A stretch of 64,000 nucleotides of DNA from Sporisorium sorghi (Eukaryota > Basidiomycota > Ustilaginomycetes > Ustilaginales > Ustilaginaceae): assembly GCA_023212695.1 (NCBI GenBank), contig JALCCG010000084.1, forward strand, positions 1-64,000. Reading direction: 5' to 3'. Shown here one piece after another: positions 50,001 through 60,271 of this stretch (position 1 is its first letter; the number at the start of each line of letters is the position of its first letter). The notes below the pieces were generated by a model, which ran no database searches, had not been told where the DNA came from, and worked only from the letters and a program-made list of their open reading frames with translations. Position numbers and translations under genes: made by a program.

Positions 50001-51480
50001 TTTCGGTTTCGGTCCTCTTGTCGTCCACGAGTCGTTGCTGGCCAGGCTTTCGAAGGCCAAGGTCGACGAGGATGGCCTCGAGTTTGGCCGACAGCTTTTG
50101 GTGCGTTCGCAGCAGATCTTCGGAATTCCTCATGACCAGGGCCTGGCGGGCAGGCTGGTCATTGAAGAAGGGCATCATGCAGAGGTTGTCAAAGAAGACA
50201 AGCACCAAGGTGGCGAGATCGTCGGCGTAGTTGCGCTCCGTGTCGATGAGTTCGAGCAAGGCAGCATAGCGACGAACTTTGGCGGTTGTGTACTTTGCCT
50301 CGACGATGCTGGGGTCCACTGCGCCATCCTCGACGAGACCCGGGTATTCCAGGAAGGCGGTGTCGACTTCAGAGATGAGCGAGCCCGGAGAGGCCTGGCT
50401 GGGCGGCGCAGTTGAATCGTAGCCTGCAACATCGACTCTGAGGGTATCTGCCGAAGCGTCTTCGACGTGCGACTTGTAGTTGCTCTCGAATTCGGTGCCA
50501 GAGGGAACCGAGCTGATCGCAGTGTCAAGACTGCCAGCGTGGCTCGAACCTGTGGTTGAAGTGGAAGGCGTGCGGCTGATGTCCGTCTGAGCTGCCGAGG
50601 TCTCGGTGCCGCTGCCATCACTGCTGCCGCTGTCTCGCTCCTGCAGCTTAGGAGCAACGAGCGGATGGGGCTGCGGCTCGATGACTGAGCTGATCGGACT
50701 CGAGCCGAGAGCAGCGTCGATGGCGTCCTCGCTCGAGCTGCTGCTGAGCATCTCTGAAAGATGGGAACGCGCTGCGACATCGGCCGGCGCCAGATCCGGA
50801 GAGCTGAGTGCAGTGGAATAGTGGGAAGTTCCGGAAGCTTGTCGGTCAAGCGATGCGCTCTGAGCTTTGGAGCTGCTCGCTTCCGCACCATTTGAGCTGC
50901 TGCTGCTGCTGCTGCTGCTGTGTTGCGAAGGGTGTTCTGATCTGTGATGCAATGCGGATGCCTCTTCTGCATCGGCGAGGACCTGAACCAGAGGACCAGT
51001 GATGTTGCGAGAGACTGCCGATTGCACTTGAAGGGCCAAGCCGGCCATGCAAGCTGGGACGGTGGAGTTCGAGATGGGTGAGACGGGGCTTCCCAGGCTA
51101 TCGCGAGAAGCACGCGCTTCAAAGGCGTTTCGGCTGCGCGCAGGCAATGACGAGAACTGGTCGGGCGAAGTAGCGCGCGGTGTCGACACTGCGGGTGATG
51201 CTATGGAGGAAGAGCCGCTTGACCGACTGGCGGCTTCTTTGGCATCACTTGCGAGCGTCTCCTCCGAGCTGCGACTTGATGAGGGGAAGGCTACCGCCGT
51301 CATGATCTTTTCGACTTTCGGATGCCGCGAAGAGGAGTCCGATGCAGCCTTACTAGTCGCGTGCGCTGAGCTGGATACGGATGCCATCATCACGGAAGTT
51401 GCTGTGGTGGGAGAAGAGAAGGCAGAGAATAGGATGCTGACTGTAGTCGGAGATGCTCGCTTCGTTGGAAGAAGTCGCAA
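47092..51480 (-). CDS. Dbl-family RhoGEF with DH and PH domains
   Basis: Single exon, 1462 aa; the start could be Met1 (51480) or Met31/32 (MMASVSSS). Residues 1-390 are Ser/Ala/Thr-rich with a poly-Ser run. The DH domain (~400-710) begins RRYAALLELIDTERNYADDLATLVLVFFDNL (conserved region 1). It includes YKAFCSRHGEALALI and ends with the hallmark FLIKPIQRLCLYPLVLQTLQKH and LREVADQVDEA segments. A PH domain follows (~740-830: FKYFGVFIYHNFLLMVKV, HSFRLSVKEHHFELAASNAKERQLWIDLLSLAI). The last 600 residues are disordered and highly Ser-rich. DH-PH proteins activate Rho/Cdc42/Rac GTPases; which GTPase is not readable from sequence. A role in polarity or septation is plausible. Several smut genomes encode such large GEFs. 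Confidence 0.92.
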   Translation of the reverse strand: MRLLPTKRASPTTVSILFSAFSSPTTATSVMMASVSSSAHATSKAASDSSSRHPKVEKIMTAVAFPSSSRSSEETLASDAKEAASRSSGSSSIASPAVSTPRATSPDQFSSLPARSRNAFEARASRDSLGSPVSPISNSTVPACMAGLALQVQSAVSRNITGPLVQVLADAEEASALHHRSEHPSQHSSSSSSSSSNGAEASSSKAQSASLDRQASGTSHYSTALSSPDLAPADVAARSHLSEMLSSSSSEDAIDAALGSSPISSVIEPQPHPLVAPKLQERDSGSSDGSGTETSAAQTDISRTPSTSTTGSSHAGSLDTAISSVPSGTEFESNYKSHVEDASADTLRVDVAGYDSTAPPSQASPGSLISEVDTAFLEYPGLVEDGAVDPSIVEAKYTTAKVRRYAALLELIDTERNYADDLATLVLVFFDNLCMMPFFNDQPARQALVMRNSEDLLRTHQKLSAKLEAILVDLGLRKPGQQRLVDDKRTETEKALSPQADEAVVRVAKLFNQMMPSLQSYKAFCSRHGEALALIREAEKRSADWDHFEKHCADVLKVTRFAQKGGSRPPSGANTPNTWAHSPASYFTPMTTTSSSNFSSGSTSTLHAAGTGSNQGSASTTPGGSGPSVMRQNSSQLLFRDFLIKPIQRLCLYPLVLQTLQKHSSATGDSVEELALAISLMREVADQVDEAGKRRESELRADLISSRIEPNQGVTSNFLKSLGDCQLSGTLDVLHHHRTLNPLVAPLRFKYFGVFIYHNFLLMVKVRKNSTYECRHWFSLWAARLSNVEEERNLIPHSFRLSVKEHHFELAASNAKERQLWIDLLSLAISRATFSPPGSEAAFPCSLPFSDAADGESLEASEAPTPNASRPSEFQGYFDAARSSVADPLMEFLAMHAAGAAQATSSNQKGQRSSSGPWMPTEILLRHASSNSRAIVDRGMILSDSVISARIARDGGALSTLHAASGSGLGSAVGSSLGLSRLSAKETSTVKIQRRKSCAGLLENADAEEDPNNLVFTATFVQPSSRSRSSTRVQLDSLTDREGWKSSLLKKANKVRPASIFAPTGLSVNTELGSPVWGPGSASTPTSPTTASRELPVHEFGSFGIAGARTNSSGPGPSFHSLTSSPISGSESATNSSVNLRASVSSLPPRSRNSFYGMKDSLTMAFGRRTRTQSAQAGFGESDPIAEFGANSALSSASPSPMASNTDLPHGMVMDNPSRRPSADELSAQPQKGRFSGRSRTNSISSVTGSLRRVLTTTSLATLGQKRSQADAAKSMGGSVQRERQLAMSGLQTPLTESAPSRNTPESIPEGSESSRKTGSNTLRRSRTMLDYSKSWFRASAAANVVERVHAEAVAPVQGSQRRPSSTSITTTASSSTSVADSGVARKDLKPLRAHSTPVTRQTPVHSEAYRRASDTQLATISEQHRGAGDQGGGVRRVSRGFNPLRFLQNNRISPLPSKNGA

Positions 51481-52749
51481 GAGGCGATGGCAGGGCAGTG
51501 CAGAGCACTGAAGTGCGTGATAAGGAAGTGCGCAGAGCCGCAGCTACGACCGAGAATGCTCAGCTAAGCGCGCAATGCAGAAGCTGCCGTAGCTCGTGCT
51601 TTTCTGCCTTTGTTTTGCAAGAGCTCGAAATAAGCTCTGTGAGTAATAGAGTTGAGCCGATGCTTTGTCAAAGGCACCGCACCAAGCCGGAAGATCCGCA
51701 GAGGTGATGAAGTGGAGAGCGGAAGCAATTAAGCTTTTTTTTTTCCCCCTTCAAGTCGAGAGAGCCATGTCGGCTGAGACTGGGCTTGCGAAGAGAAGCT
51801 GCGAAAAAGGTTGACGAGGCTGGGGAAAAGAGCACGATTCGCTCACTCTGCGCGGCTAGCTGGCTGGAGGACGGGCGGGTATAAGGCGGAGCAAGTATGG
51901 GTATGCGGATCGCTGCTGTGCTGCTGGGCAAGCAGGAGCGTGATGGTGGTGGTGGTGGTAATCGTCGTTGTCGCCGTCGTCGTCGCAAACCGATCTGTAA
52001 TGGTGCACTGGGATCACCGGGTATAGCTGAGCAACGCAAAGTCGATCGAAGAGAGAATGATTGAGCGAGCGAGTGTAAAGAGTGTTTGGAGCCAGCTCGA
52101 GCCCAACGTGTTGTTCGCGTTAAGGACGGTTTCGGCGGTTACTGCGCTGGATAGCGGTCAAAGTGGAAGGCTGAAGATGAAGTATGGGAGCCGAATATGC
52201 AAGACGGTCGTGATGATGATGATGAGGATAAGGATGATGATGATGAGGATAAGGATGATGATGAGGAGGAGGAGGAAAGGCAAGAAGGCACGCAGCGAAG
52301 GGATCCGGGACACCCGAGAGTGGTCGAAGGTCTTTTCCTTTTTGCTGTGCAGCAGGTGCAGCAGGCAAGGGACCGAGGAAGCGGAGAAGCGAAACCGAAA
52401 AGTGCGATTTGGCTAATGCCACAGCGGGGATCTACACGACAGACTGAGAGAATGAGAGCGAATGAATGAATGAGAGAGTGTGTGATGTGTGAGAGAGAGA
52501 ATGTGAGAATGTGAGAGAATCGCAGCGAGGACGGAGGAAGGAGGAGGAAGATGCGGACCGAGGCCATGTAAGCGAGGCAGACCGAGAGTGAGTGAGTGAG
52601 TGAGTGAGTGAGTGAGTGAGTGAGTGAGGGATTTGGATGTGGACCCAGAAATAGAACAAAAGGCGATGGCGAAGGGGCGCGAGCGAGCGAGCGAGCGGGC
52701 GGGCGCGCGGGCGGTTGAGATGGTGGAGACCGTGTGGCTCCGCCCTCTT

Positions 52750-52783
<34 letters not shown>

Positions 52784-55700
52784 GCAAAACATCATGCGCA
52801 TTGCTCGGTTTCCAACCATCGAGTGGAGCAGCTCGAAGGAAAGATCCTTTGTGAATATAAAAAAAAAATTAGCAACATTTTCTCATCGGAAAAGCGAAGG
52901 GCTGGAACGCAAAAACGCAAGGGGGAAAAGCACCAGCGCAGGGCAGCACAGCGCCGCGAACCTCACCTCTGGAGATTTCGTTCGCGTTGCCCACCCAACG
53001 CTCGGCAGCGCGTTGCTCAGAAGCCAAACAACAAACAGCTGAGAAACGTCAACGCTGGTTGCAGCCATCGCGATCAAACGCCCGCCCGCCTGCCCGCCTG
53101 CCCGTCGACCATGCTCCGTCCAGCGTATTCCAGGGTCATCGCGCTATGTGCTCCACCAGCGACGCTTTGCTTGAGGACGTCGTCTTCAACGACCACAGCG
53201 TGACATGCGATATGAATGAGCCTGCGGAGTAACGACGACGACAACAATGAGCAGATCCGGACAAACGACGACGACGACGATCAACAGGGTTCCTTCGACA
53301 GCGCCCGTCTGCGTCTGCGGGTCCAGATCGTCTCTCGATCTGCGTTTTGGTTTTTCGCTTTTCGCTTTTTTGTGTTCACGGAATTTGCAGCCGTGAAGGC
53401 GAGTGAGAACGAGAACAATCGAGCGACGAGCAGAAAAAGAGAAAGACCCTGCCTACGCAACCAAGACCGCCCCTTCTCCTCACTTTTCAGACTCTGCGCT
53501 CGATTGCTGTATGACGAGCGCTTGATCGGCCTCACCACTGATCTTCTCGGTGGAGGTCGCCTGATGTGATTCCTCTCTTAATGAAAGCGAAACAGTGGGA
53601 CGGCGACCGCCTCTATTCTTGGCCAGGGCTTGGCTATCCATCATCCTCGACCGACGAGACAGCCGAGAGAGATCTCAAACGCAAACGCAAACGCAGGATG
53701 TCGCAATCACGTTGCTCTCGATGAATCGTTTGTTTTTTTTTTCTTTTCTTTTCTTTTTTTTCAATAAATCTCCACGATAACTACACAGAGTTGACGCCTG
53801 GTAATTTTCTCTGACGAGACAGCCGCTGGTGTAGCTCGCGTCTGCAATTGCGAAATCGATCTTCGCCAACCGCAGCAAGCGAGAGCTGGTGACCAACAAT
53901 CACCGTATGGGAATACAAAGCTCGCTCGCCGGGAAAGCCGACAAGCAAGTGGCTTTCGCTACGGTAGTCGGCTCACTCATAGCCAAGGCCAGTTCCTTGT
54001 CCAAGTCTCTGTGACGCTGCTTTCGGAGACATGCCAAGCTTCACATGGAACCGTGGTGGCGCATTCCGAGACTGACAAGAAAAGGGTGAGTGAGGGCAAG
54101 CGACCACACATGCGGCATAGGCAGCAGCAGCGGCAGTGAGCTTGAGGCTGACAAGCACGTCTCCTCGAAGCTCTCGTTCTTTATGGCGAATAGCGGCGAA
54201 GATTCCACGCAAGCAGGTAATCGTGAGAGACAGGAATGGTGGTGGTATCGGCCAAACAAAAGAGAGCCTCGATCCGGATGGAGGTTTTCTTTTTCTCTTT
54301 TCGCTCCGCGGTCGTCGATGGATGGAATTCCTGGGTGACAAGAAAGAGACTGGATCGCGCAGTTTGGCTGCCAAAGTGCCTCCTCGCCGGCGCCTTTCCA
54401 GCAACTTCCCTGCTGCTTCTGACTGAACCCTGACCGATTTTGACACCGATGATCGACACCAATCTTTTCCTTTGTTTCGTTTTTTTTTTTTTTTTTTTTT
54501 TTTTTCTCTCTCTCTCTCTTTGGGCGAGACTGCTGACCAGCAAGCGACCCCTTTTGCGTTGCTGCTTTTGCTGCCGTGAGACGCTCCTTCACGGCAACCG
54601 CAATCAATGGCAGCAGGCTCCCCACACACCGAAAGCGGAAAGCAAGCTAGCAAGCCGACACCCCACAACGAGTTCCACCTTACGGAGGCTTGCTTGCGAC
54701 TCCGCCCCGCCTCCGGTTGCTGCCTTGACTTTGCAGGCGTGGCATTGAAGCGCACGCTAGTTAGGAGCGGAGCTTGATGCACAATGTCGACAGCCTGACT
54801 TCGGAGACAGGCGCTTGGTGGGTTGCTTCTACCGCCAAAACTCTCATCGTGCGTCTGTCATTTTGGCTGACCTCTCGAGGATCGTTATCGAACAACAATA
54901 CATGAGACGAAGGACGATCCGAAGCTACACGACGGTCAAGAGCGGAGAGACCGACGCGCAACCGACCTTGTGTTCATCGGACGATGCAGCTTGTGAAATC
55001 TTCCGTCAAGGAGCTTTTACTCTGACTTGTTGTCTGTGGTAATTGAGCGACGGAGCAGCTTCGGCGTCAGACAGAAGAGAAAGGAAAGAAAAAAAAAAGT
55101 CTGGGTCCACCCTGACGATCGTTTGAAGTTTGCAACAGCACACAGCGCTGGAAGGCGCTCTCTCTCCAGCGATTGGTTCTGGCTTTGAAAATCTGTTTGT
55201 TCGTTTTGAAGCCGCGGATGAAATGGCATCTCGTTGCGAAGGCCGAGAGCCGGCTGTTCGTAATCTTCTTGTGGTGTGTCGATGCCACCATTCTCACACC
55301 ATCATGGCAGCATCTCTTCGAGTCGTACCATCGGACAATTTGACAGCGAAGCTTGCGAAGGGTGTGATTGACTAGCACCATACGAGCTGCCGTCGATCGA
55401 CGAGAGAAAGAGAAAGAGGCGGGGCCAAAAATAAAAAATCTCGAAAAAGATCCCGGTCTTCTGTCAGCTACGCGAATTTTACGCCGCAAACAATCCGAAA
55501 TGACGTCACGATGCAAGGTTCTACGGCTCGGAGACCTGCATGAGGAACTCGCTTTGAAGTGGGGAAAAACCATTTTCCATCGACGTGGTCGTTTGTGCTT
55601 ACTCACCTAGTCTAACATTTCACCTTTTTTTCGAAGGGCTTTGTGTTTTTCCATCCCGCACCCTTTTGGCAACACCAAAGGGTCCAACGACAGGCACGAC

Positions 55701-57323
55701 GCTGCCGCCTCTGCCTGGTTCGCCCGTGCTCCCCGCGCGGGGTTGTGTATGCCTGGTGTTCGTATCAAGCGACGTCGAGATTAAGCTGAGATGCAAATTT
55801 TTTTCCGGACACGTTGCCTTGCTCGTCCTTGACCGCTCGAGTAAATTTACTGTATCCTTCTTCTGTCCCTCTCTCACTCTCTCTGGCGCGCGCACGCCAA
55901 CCAACGAGCGAGCCGATCAAGCGAAAGGACGACCCAAGAAAGCTTTCTGCTCTGTTAAGCGAGGGTCGGAAATGTCCGACGACCTCGTGCTTGTCGAAAT
56001 GTGATTTGTACTTGAATCATCCTTCTTTCTCACGCTCTCTCAATCGAATTGCAGCATCCGGCATCAGCCCAGCCCACCCCATCGGAATGTCACGGTATCA
56101 CCGTGACAGGCGAAGGCTTTGCCGATTAATCTTGAGGTTGGGGTGGTGGAAAGATAACAAAAGCGTCGTCGGGCTTTCGCCACTCGCTCGCTACCATGAC
56201 GAGGTCTTGGCAAGCTGTCCGCTCGCCCCAACCAGGCCTTGTCACTTCCCAAAATCAGCTGTTTCTACACTTGTCCACCTTCCGTGTGCGCTCTGTTCTC
56301 TTTGTCGGCTGGTCGCCTTCGCGCCGAGGAGCAGCAGCACACCCAGGAAAAAGCAAATGAGCTGCCAGACCCCGTTCGCCACTTCGGCAGCAAAAGCGAG
56401 CCCGTGCCAAACATCCATTGACTTTCTCGCGCTTCCCGCGGTCTCGATCTTTCCCCTTCCCCTTTCCCGCCCGCGCCCCGCCTTCATGCTTTCGTGTTGG
56501 TCAGACGTGCTCGGAGCGAAGTGGCTCGCCCAATCCAATCTAGATGTCGGATGACCCTCACATGAAATTATCCCAAAGCTTCATTTGACGTGGACCCTGC
56601 AGAGAAGCGTCGCGCCCACTGACACACAGACCCTGTGGCTGAATGTTTTTGAACGTTCTGGTCTCTGCTTTGATCGCTTTCATTCGCCGTTGCGCCTCTC
56701 TCCGATAACGCCAAGCACGGTGTCGACATTTCATCCGAGCTGACAGAGATGGGAGTCTCAGGCCGCTCATGTCATCACCTAGGGATCTCAGAATTGCATC
56801 GAATTCGTCATCTGATGCTGTTGCAGTCTCTTGGACAGAACAAAAGATTCAAAGTTGACACTAGTCTTCGCACTTCCGAGTCCAGATGCCGTTTGCATCG
56901 AACAGGGATTCAGAGCACGAGGCCTCGTGCTGCGCCCACGAAAGCACTTCTTGCTGCTAATGAGCTTGCCGGTGAGCATGGACTGGCGTTTCGAGATGAA
57001 GGCAACTACGAGAACCGAAAAAGTCATGCCGAATAGATCTATCGACCGAGGCTGAGCCTGGACCGATCGGGCAAAAGCTGATCTGCATCGCCTTTTTACG
57101 ATCGAAGATTGCACACACATGTCGACGTGTTGCGCTACTCAAGATGCTCAAACAAGCTCATCTCGTCAGCACACTGCACAGCCTTAGCTCCTCTCTTTCG
57201 GGACGAAACCGATGCATCGGTGTTGCAATTGCCATCGAAACCATCGACCGAAAAAAAAAAAGTGAGTATGAACAGAGATAGAGACGAGCGAATCAACAAA
57301 GTGCGCAACGAGGAGCAGCGCCT
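51481..57323. other. 5.8-kb region without recognisable genes
   Basis: Between the RhoGEF start and the 3' end of the expansin-like gene I find no reading frame with family features. The frames of 150-270 codons present cross microsatellites or have skewed composition. Contents include (GAT)n-like purine repeats 52205-52275, (GTGA)n 52586-52628, (CT)n 52750-52781, a CTTTT/T-rich tract 53735-53762, a 26-base T run at 54480-54505 with CT repeats after it, and an A-run at 57250-57261. The first 1-2 kb may be the RhoGEF leader and promoter. A non-coding RNA, a fast-evolving intron-rich gene or transposon debris cannot be excluded. Confidence 0.5.
52586..52628. repeat. (GTGA)n tetranucleotide repeat
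   Basis: About ten GTGA units flanked by other purine-rich simple sequence and followed 120 bp later by a (CT)n tract. Confidence 0.9.
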
Positions 57324-59336
57324 CTAGGCCTGGTCCAGGTCGGCGACGCGGTCAAAGTTGGACTCGATCCAGAGATCCGTACCCATGGTGGTGGCCTTGT
57401 CCGCCGTGATGGTTTCGCCCTGCCAGTCGGTGATGCGGAAGGTAAAAGCGGTCGAATCCGGCTTGATCTGCTGCTGCTCGGGCTGCGGCAGCACCCACTG
57501 CCACCAGGCGCTGTCCTTGTGCGTGGCCACCCTCCATCCGTGGCTGCCATACTTCATCTCGACGCGCACCACCGCCTCGTGGTTGCCGCGAATCTGCACC
57601 TCGAAGAAGCCGGGCGCGGCACCCTGCCTCCAGTGCACCTCCATGTTGGTGATGCCGCTGTTGCTCTTCTCGAAGGCCTCTTTGCAGTTGACGAACTTCC
57701 AGTTGATGGGAAGCTTGGAGCCGCTCGCGTTGTTGGTCACGCTGTTCCACGCGTCCATGTGCATGTCGAGGCCCGAGTAGCACTGGTCAACACCAGGGCA
57801 CAGATCGCTCACGATAGCAATCGTCTTCTTGCCCGCGGGGAGAGTGCCCTTCTTTGGGGTCTCAACCGCCCAGACCGCATTGTTGCTGAAGAGCGACGCG
57901 CTGGTCGAGCCGATCTCGACACACGTGCCGCACGCGAGTCCGTCCTGGAAGAACGTCTGGTCCATCGCCACCGACGGCAGATTGTGGTGCGGCATGCCGT
58001 CAAACATGCAGGCGCCTCCGTTCCACAGACCAGGGTCGCCGAACTGCGTGCCCGGTCCGTGATGGATCAGATCGGGGCTGAACCAGTTGTACTTGACCTT
58101 GCCGTTGCTAGGCAGAGTGGTGCTGCCTCGCACACCTTTGCACTGCACGGGAGTCTTTTCCTTGGCAGTCTGACCCTTGGAGTCGGGGCTGTAGCCCTCG
58201 GGTTGAGTATTGTCGGCATCCTGGTCTTGGCTGCCATCCTTGTCTTGGTCGCCAGTCTGGTCTTTACCGCCAGTCTGATCGCCTTGACCGGACGAGCCAT
58301 CACCGCTACCGGGCTGACCGGCGCCGGGCAGGCTACCACCGGCGTAGCTCTCAGAACCCTCAGAGCCCCAAGACTTGCCCGAAGCTCCTCCGGGAGAAAT
58401 ACCGTCACCGCCCTGCTGTGTGGCATCCTCATGCTGAACAGGAGCAGTCTGGCCGCCGGCTGAAGCTTGGTCTCCTCCTCCATTGGAAGCACCGCCAGGG
58501 TTGGTGCCCGGCTGTTGACCACCGGAGTAGTCCTCGTGCTTCGTAGCCTCGTCAGCACCATCGTTACCCAAGGGCAGGCCACCCTTCGAGGTATCACCGT
58601 TGGTGTCCGAGGAAAGACCTCCCTTCGAAGCATCACCGTTGGAGCCGTTAGGGAGGCCAGGGTTCGAGGCATCTCCGTTGGCGTCGACGGGAGCGACCTG
58701 GCTACCGTCAGCACCCTGGTCAGGGCTAGGAGCACCCGTGACGGGGGGCACGGCACCAGACTGAACGCCGCCGCTGCCATCTTGAGGGGCGGGGGAGCTG
58801 GCGTCTTGGCCGTTGTGCTTGAGAGCGCACTTGCCCTTGTGCTTTTTCTTGTGCATCTTCTTGGGCTTGGCACCGTCGTCCGCGCCCGTGTCAGCGGTCC
58901 AGGGCTGGGGCACCGAAGGCTGAGCAGCCGATGCATCGCTGCCGTTAGGCTGAGGAGTAGGTGCGCCATCACCACCGGTACCAGGAATCACTGGCTGAGG
59001 GGTAGGTGCATCGCCTCCAGCTGAAGAGACAGCTGGCTGAGGAGCGGGGGCATCACCACCAGTGGAGGCGTCCGGCTGAGGAGCAGGAGCCTGAGAAGCA
59101 GGGACCTGAGCAGCTGGAGGCTGAGCAGGCGGAGCAGCGCCGGCATCCTTGTCGTCTTTGTCATGATGGTCGTGGTGATGGTGGTGCTTCTTGTGGTGCT
59201 GACCTGCATGGCAGGTGGTCCTGCGGTGGAGCTGGGCGGGAGCGTGCTCAAGACCGGCTTGAGGGAGGGTGAGGGCGCTAACGGCGGACGAGGCGAGGAA
59301 GGCAGCCACGAGGGCCAGAGCAGGAGTGGTTCGCAT
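57324..59336 (-). CDS. Secreted expansin-like protein with long Gly/Asp/Gln/Pro linker
   Basis: Single exon, 670 aa. A signal peptide (ALALVAAFLASSAVSA, ~5-21) is followed by a possible Kex2-type site (HRR), a His-rich patch (HHKKHHHHHDHHDK) and ~330 residues of low-complexity Pro/Gln/Gly/Ser/Asp repeats. These include recurring APTPQP and NGDASKGGL units and a Lys-rich KKMHKKKHKGK. The C-terminal ~270 residues form an expansin-like pair: a double-psi beta-barrel (KYNWFSPDLIHHGPGTQFG, GLACGTCVEIGS, IAIVSDLCPGVDQCYSGLDMHMDAW) and a second beta-sandwich (ITNMEVHWRQG, FEVQIRGNHEAVVRVEMKYG). Expansins loosen cellulose-based walls without hydrolysis; GH45-like endoglucanases share the barrel. Which of the two it is cannot be settled by eye, but there is no obvious GH45 catalytic pair. 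Likely acts at the plant or fungal wall. Confidence 0.85.
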   Translation of the reverse strand: MRTTPALALVAAFLASSAVSALTLPQAGLEHAPAQLHRRTTCHAGQHHKKHHHHHDHHDKDDKDAGAAPPAQPPAAQVPASQAPAPQPDASTGGDAPAPQPAVSSAGGDAPTPQPVIPGTGGDGAPTPQPNGSDASAAQPSVPQPWTADTGADDGAKPKKMHKKKHKGKCALKHNGQDASSPAPQDGSGGVQSGAVPPVTGAPSPDQGADGSQVAPVDANGDASNPGLPNGSNGDASKGGLSSDTNGDTSKGGLPLGNDGADEATKHEDYSGGQQPGTNPGGASNGGGDQASAGGQTAPVQHEDATQQGGDGISPGGASGKSWGSEGSESYAGGSLPGAGQPGSGDGSSGQGDQTGGKDQTGDQDKDGSQDQDADNTQPEGYSPDSKGQTAKEKTPVQCKGVRGSTTLPSNGKVKYNWFSPDLIHHGPGTQFGDPGLWNGGACMFDGMPHHNLPSVAMDQTFFQDGLACGTCVEIGSTSASLFSNNAVWAVETPKKGTLPAGKKTIAIVSDLCPGVDQCYSGLDMHMDAWNSVTNNASGSKLPINWKFVNCKEAFEKSNSGITNMEVHWRQGAAPGFFEVQIRGNHEAVVRVEMKYGSHGWRVATHKDSAWWQWVLPQPEQQQIKPDSTAFTFRITDWQGETITADKATTMGTDLWIESNFDRVADLDQA

Positions 59337-60271
59337 TTTGAAAGGGAGAGAGTGTGAGGAGTGAGGGAAGGGAAGGAGGTGTTGTCGTGAAGTTACCGTC
59401 GAGAGCTTTCTAGACGAGAAGAAAAAAGAATGTGAGTGTTTGTAGGTTGAGGGACCAGCCCAAAACTGAGATTACAGGAAGGAGAGGGAGCAAAGAGACG
59501 AGGAAGAGATGGTGTAGAGTTTCGTTGAGGTCGTGCTCAAGGAGCCGTCCTTTAAGTACAGTTCTGTTTCGCTGCGACTGGGCAGTGTGTCAAGTCACAG
59601 GCAGCGAAAAATTTTGCGCTCTCTATCCGAGCTCGAGGAGCGTTGTGATGAAAAGCCACGGCGTCGTCGCCCATCGTCCCACCAGGAGAGTCTGGAACAA
59701 TGTACCTCAATGTACCTCAATGCAGCGTTGTAAGGGAAGGCATGTCTGAGCGCTGCTGCTGCTGCGGATTGCAGGGGTAGACACGCGAAATGAGATTAGG
59801 ACAAAGAGACACCGACACTTTCAGAACGAGACTGCAGCACAGGCGTCGTCTTCCTGAGTCGTTCTTTGTGCCATCTCTTGTCGTGCTCATTGTCTTGTGC
59901 TGCAGCCCACGCACATGGTTGCTTTGATGAAGTCGCCGGCGTGCAGCCTCGAGGTCGATCGGCGTGTGATTGTGGGCTTTTGATGCTGTGCGTGTGCGGT
60001 GCATTTCGGTCTGCCTCGGTCCGATCTTTCTGTCTCTTCGCCAGCTTGACCAGAGAAGGCAAGCGTCGCTCGTACGAGCTGCTCAAAACGGCGCGATTGT
60101 ATGACCATCCATGACGACCTTGAAGCCCAAGCCGTCGCGATATTCGTTGTTTGACAGGTGTGACCGAAATCCGACGTTTTGGCCGAGTGGAGCAAAAAAA
60201 AAACGCGTCCAAAGTCATTGAGAGAAACCAACACCTTCGCTTCTTCGTGCTGCAACACCACAAACACCAAA
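59337..60271. promoter_or_regulatory. Divergent promoter region, expansin-like gene and TBCE gene
   Basis: 935 bp between divergent start codons. It contains a short tandem (AATGTACCTC)2 at ~59699-59718 and CTG repeats at ~59752-59764. No gene is supported here, although minus-strand frames of up to ~198 codons overlap the TBCE start. Confidence 0.45.

Noticed and set aside
52139..52819. 226-codon minus-strand frame
   Set aside because: Encodes repeats of THSL and Glu-Arg from microsatellites (GTGA)n and (CT)n.
55814..56554. 246-codon plus-strand frame in the 5.8-kb gap
   Set aside because: No domain, Ser/Pro/Arg-rich composition, and competing frames of similar length on both strands; not enough to call a gene.
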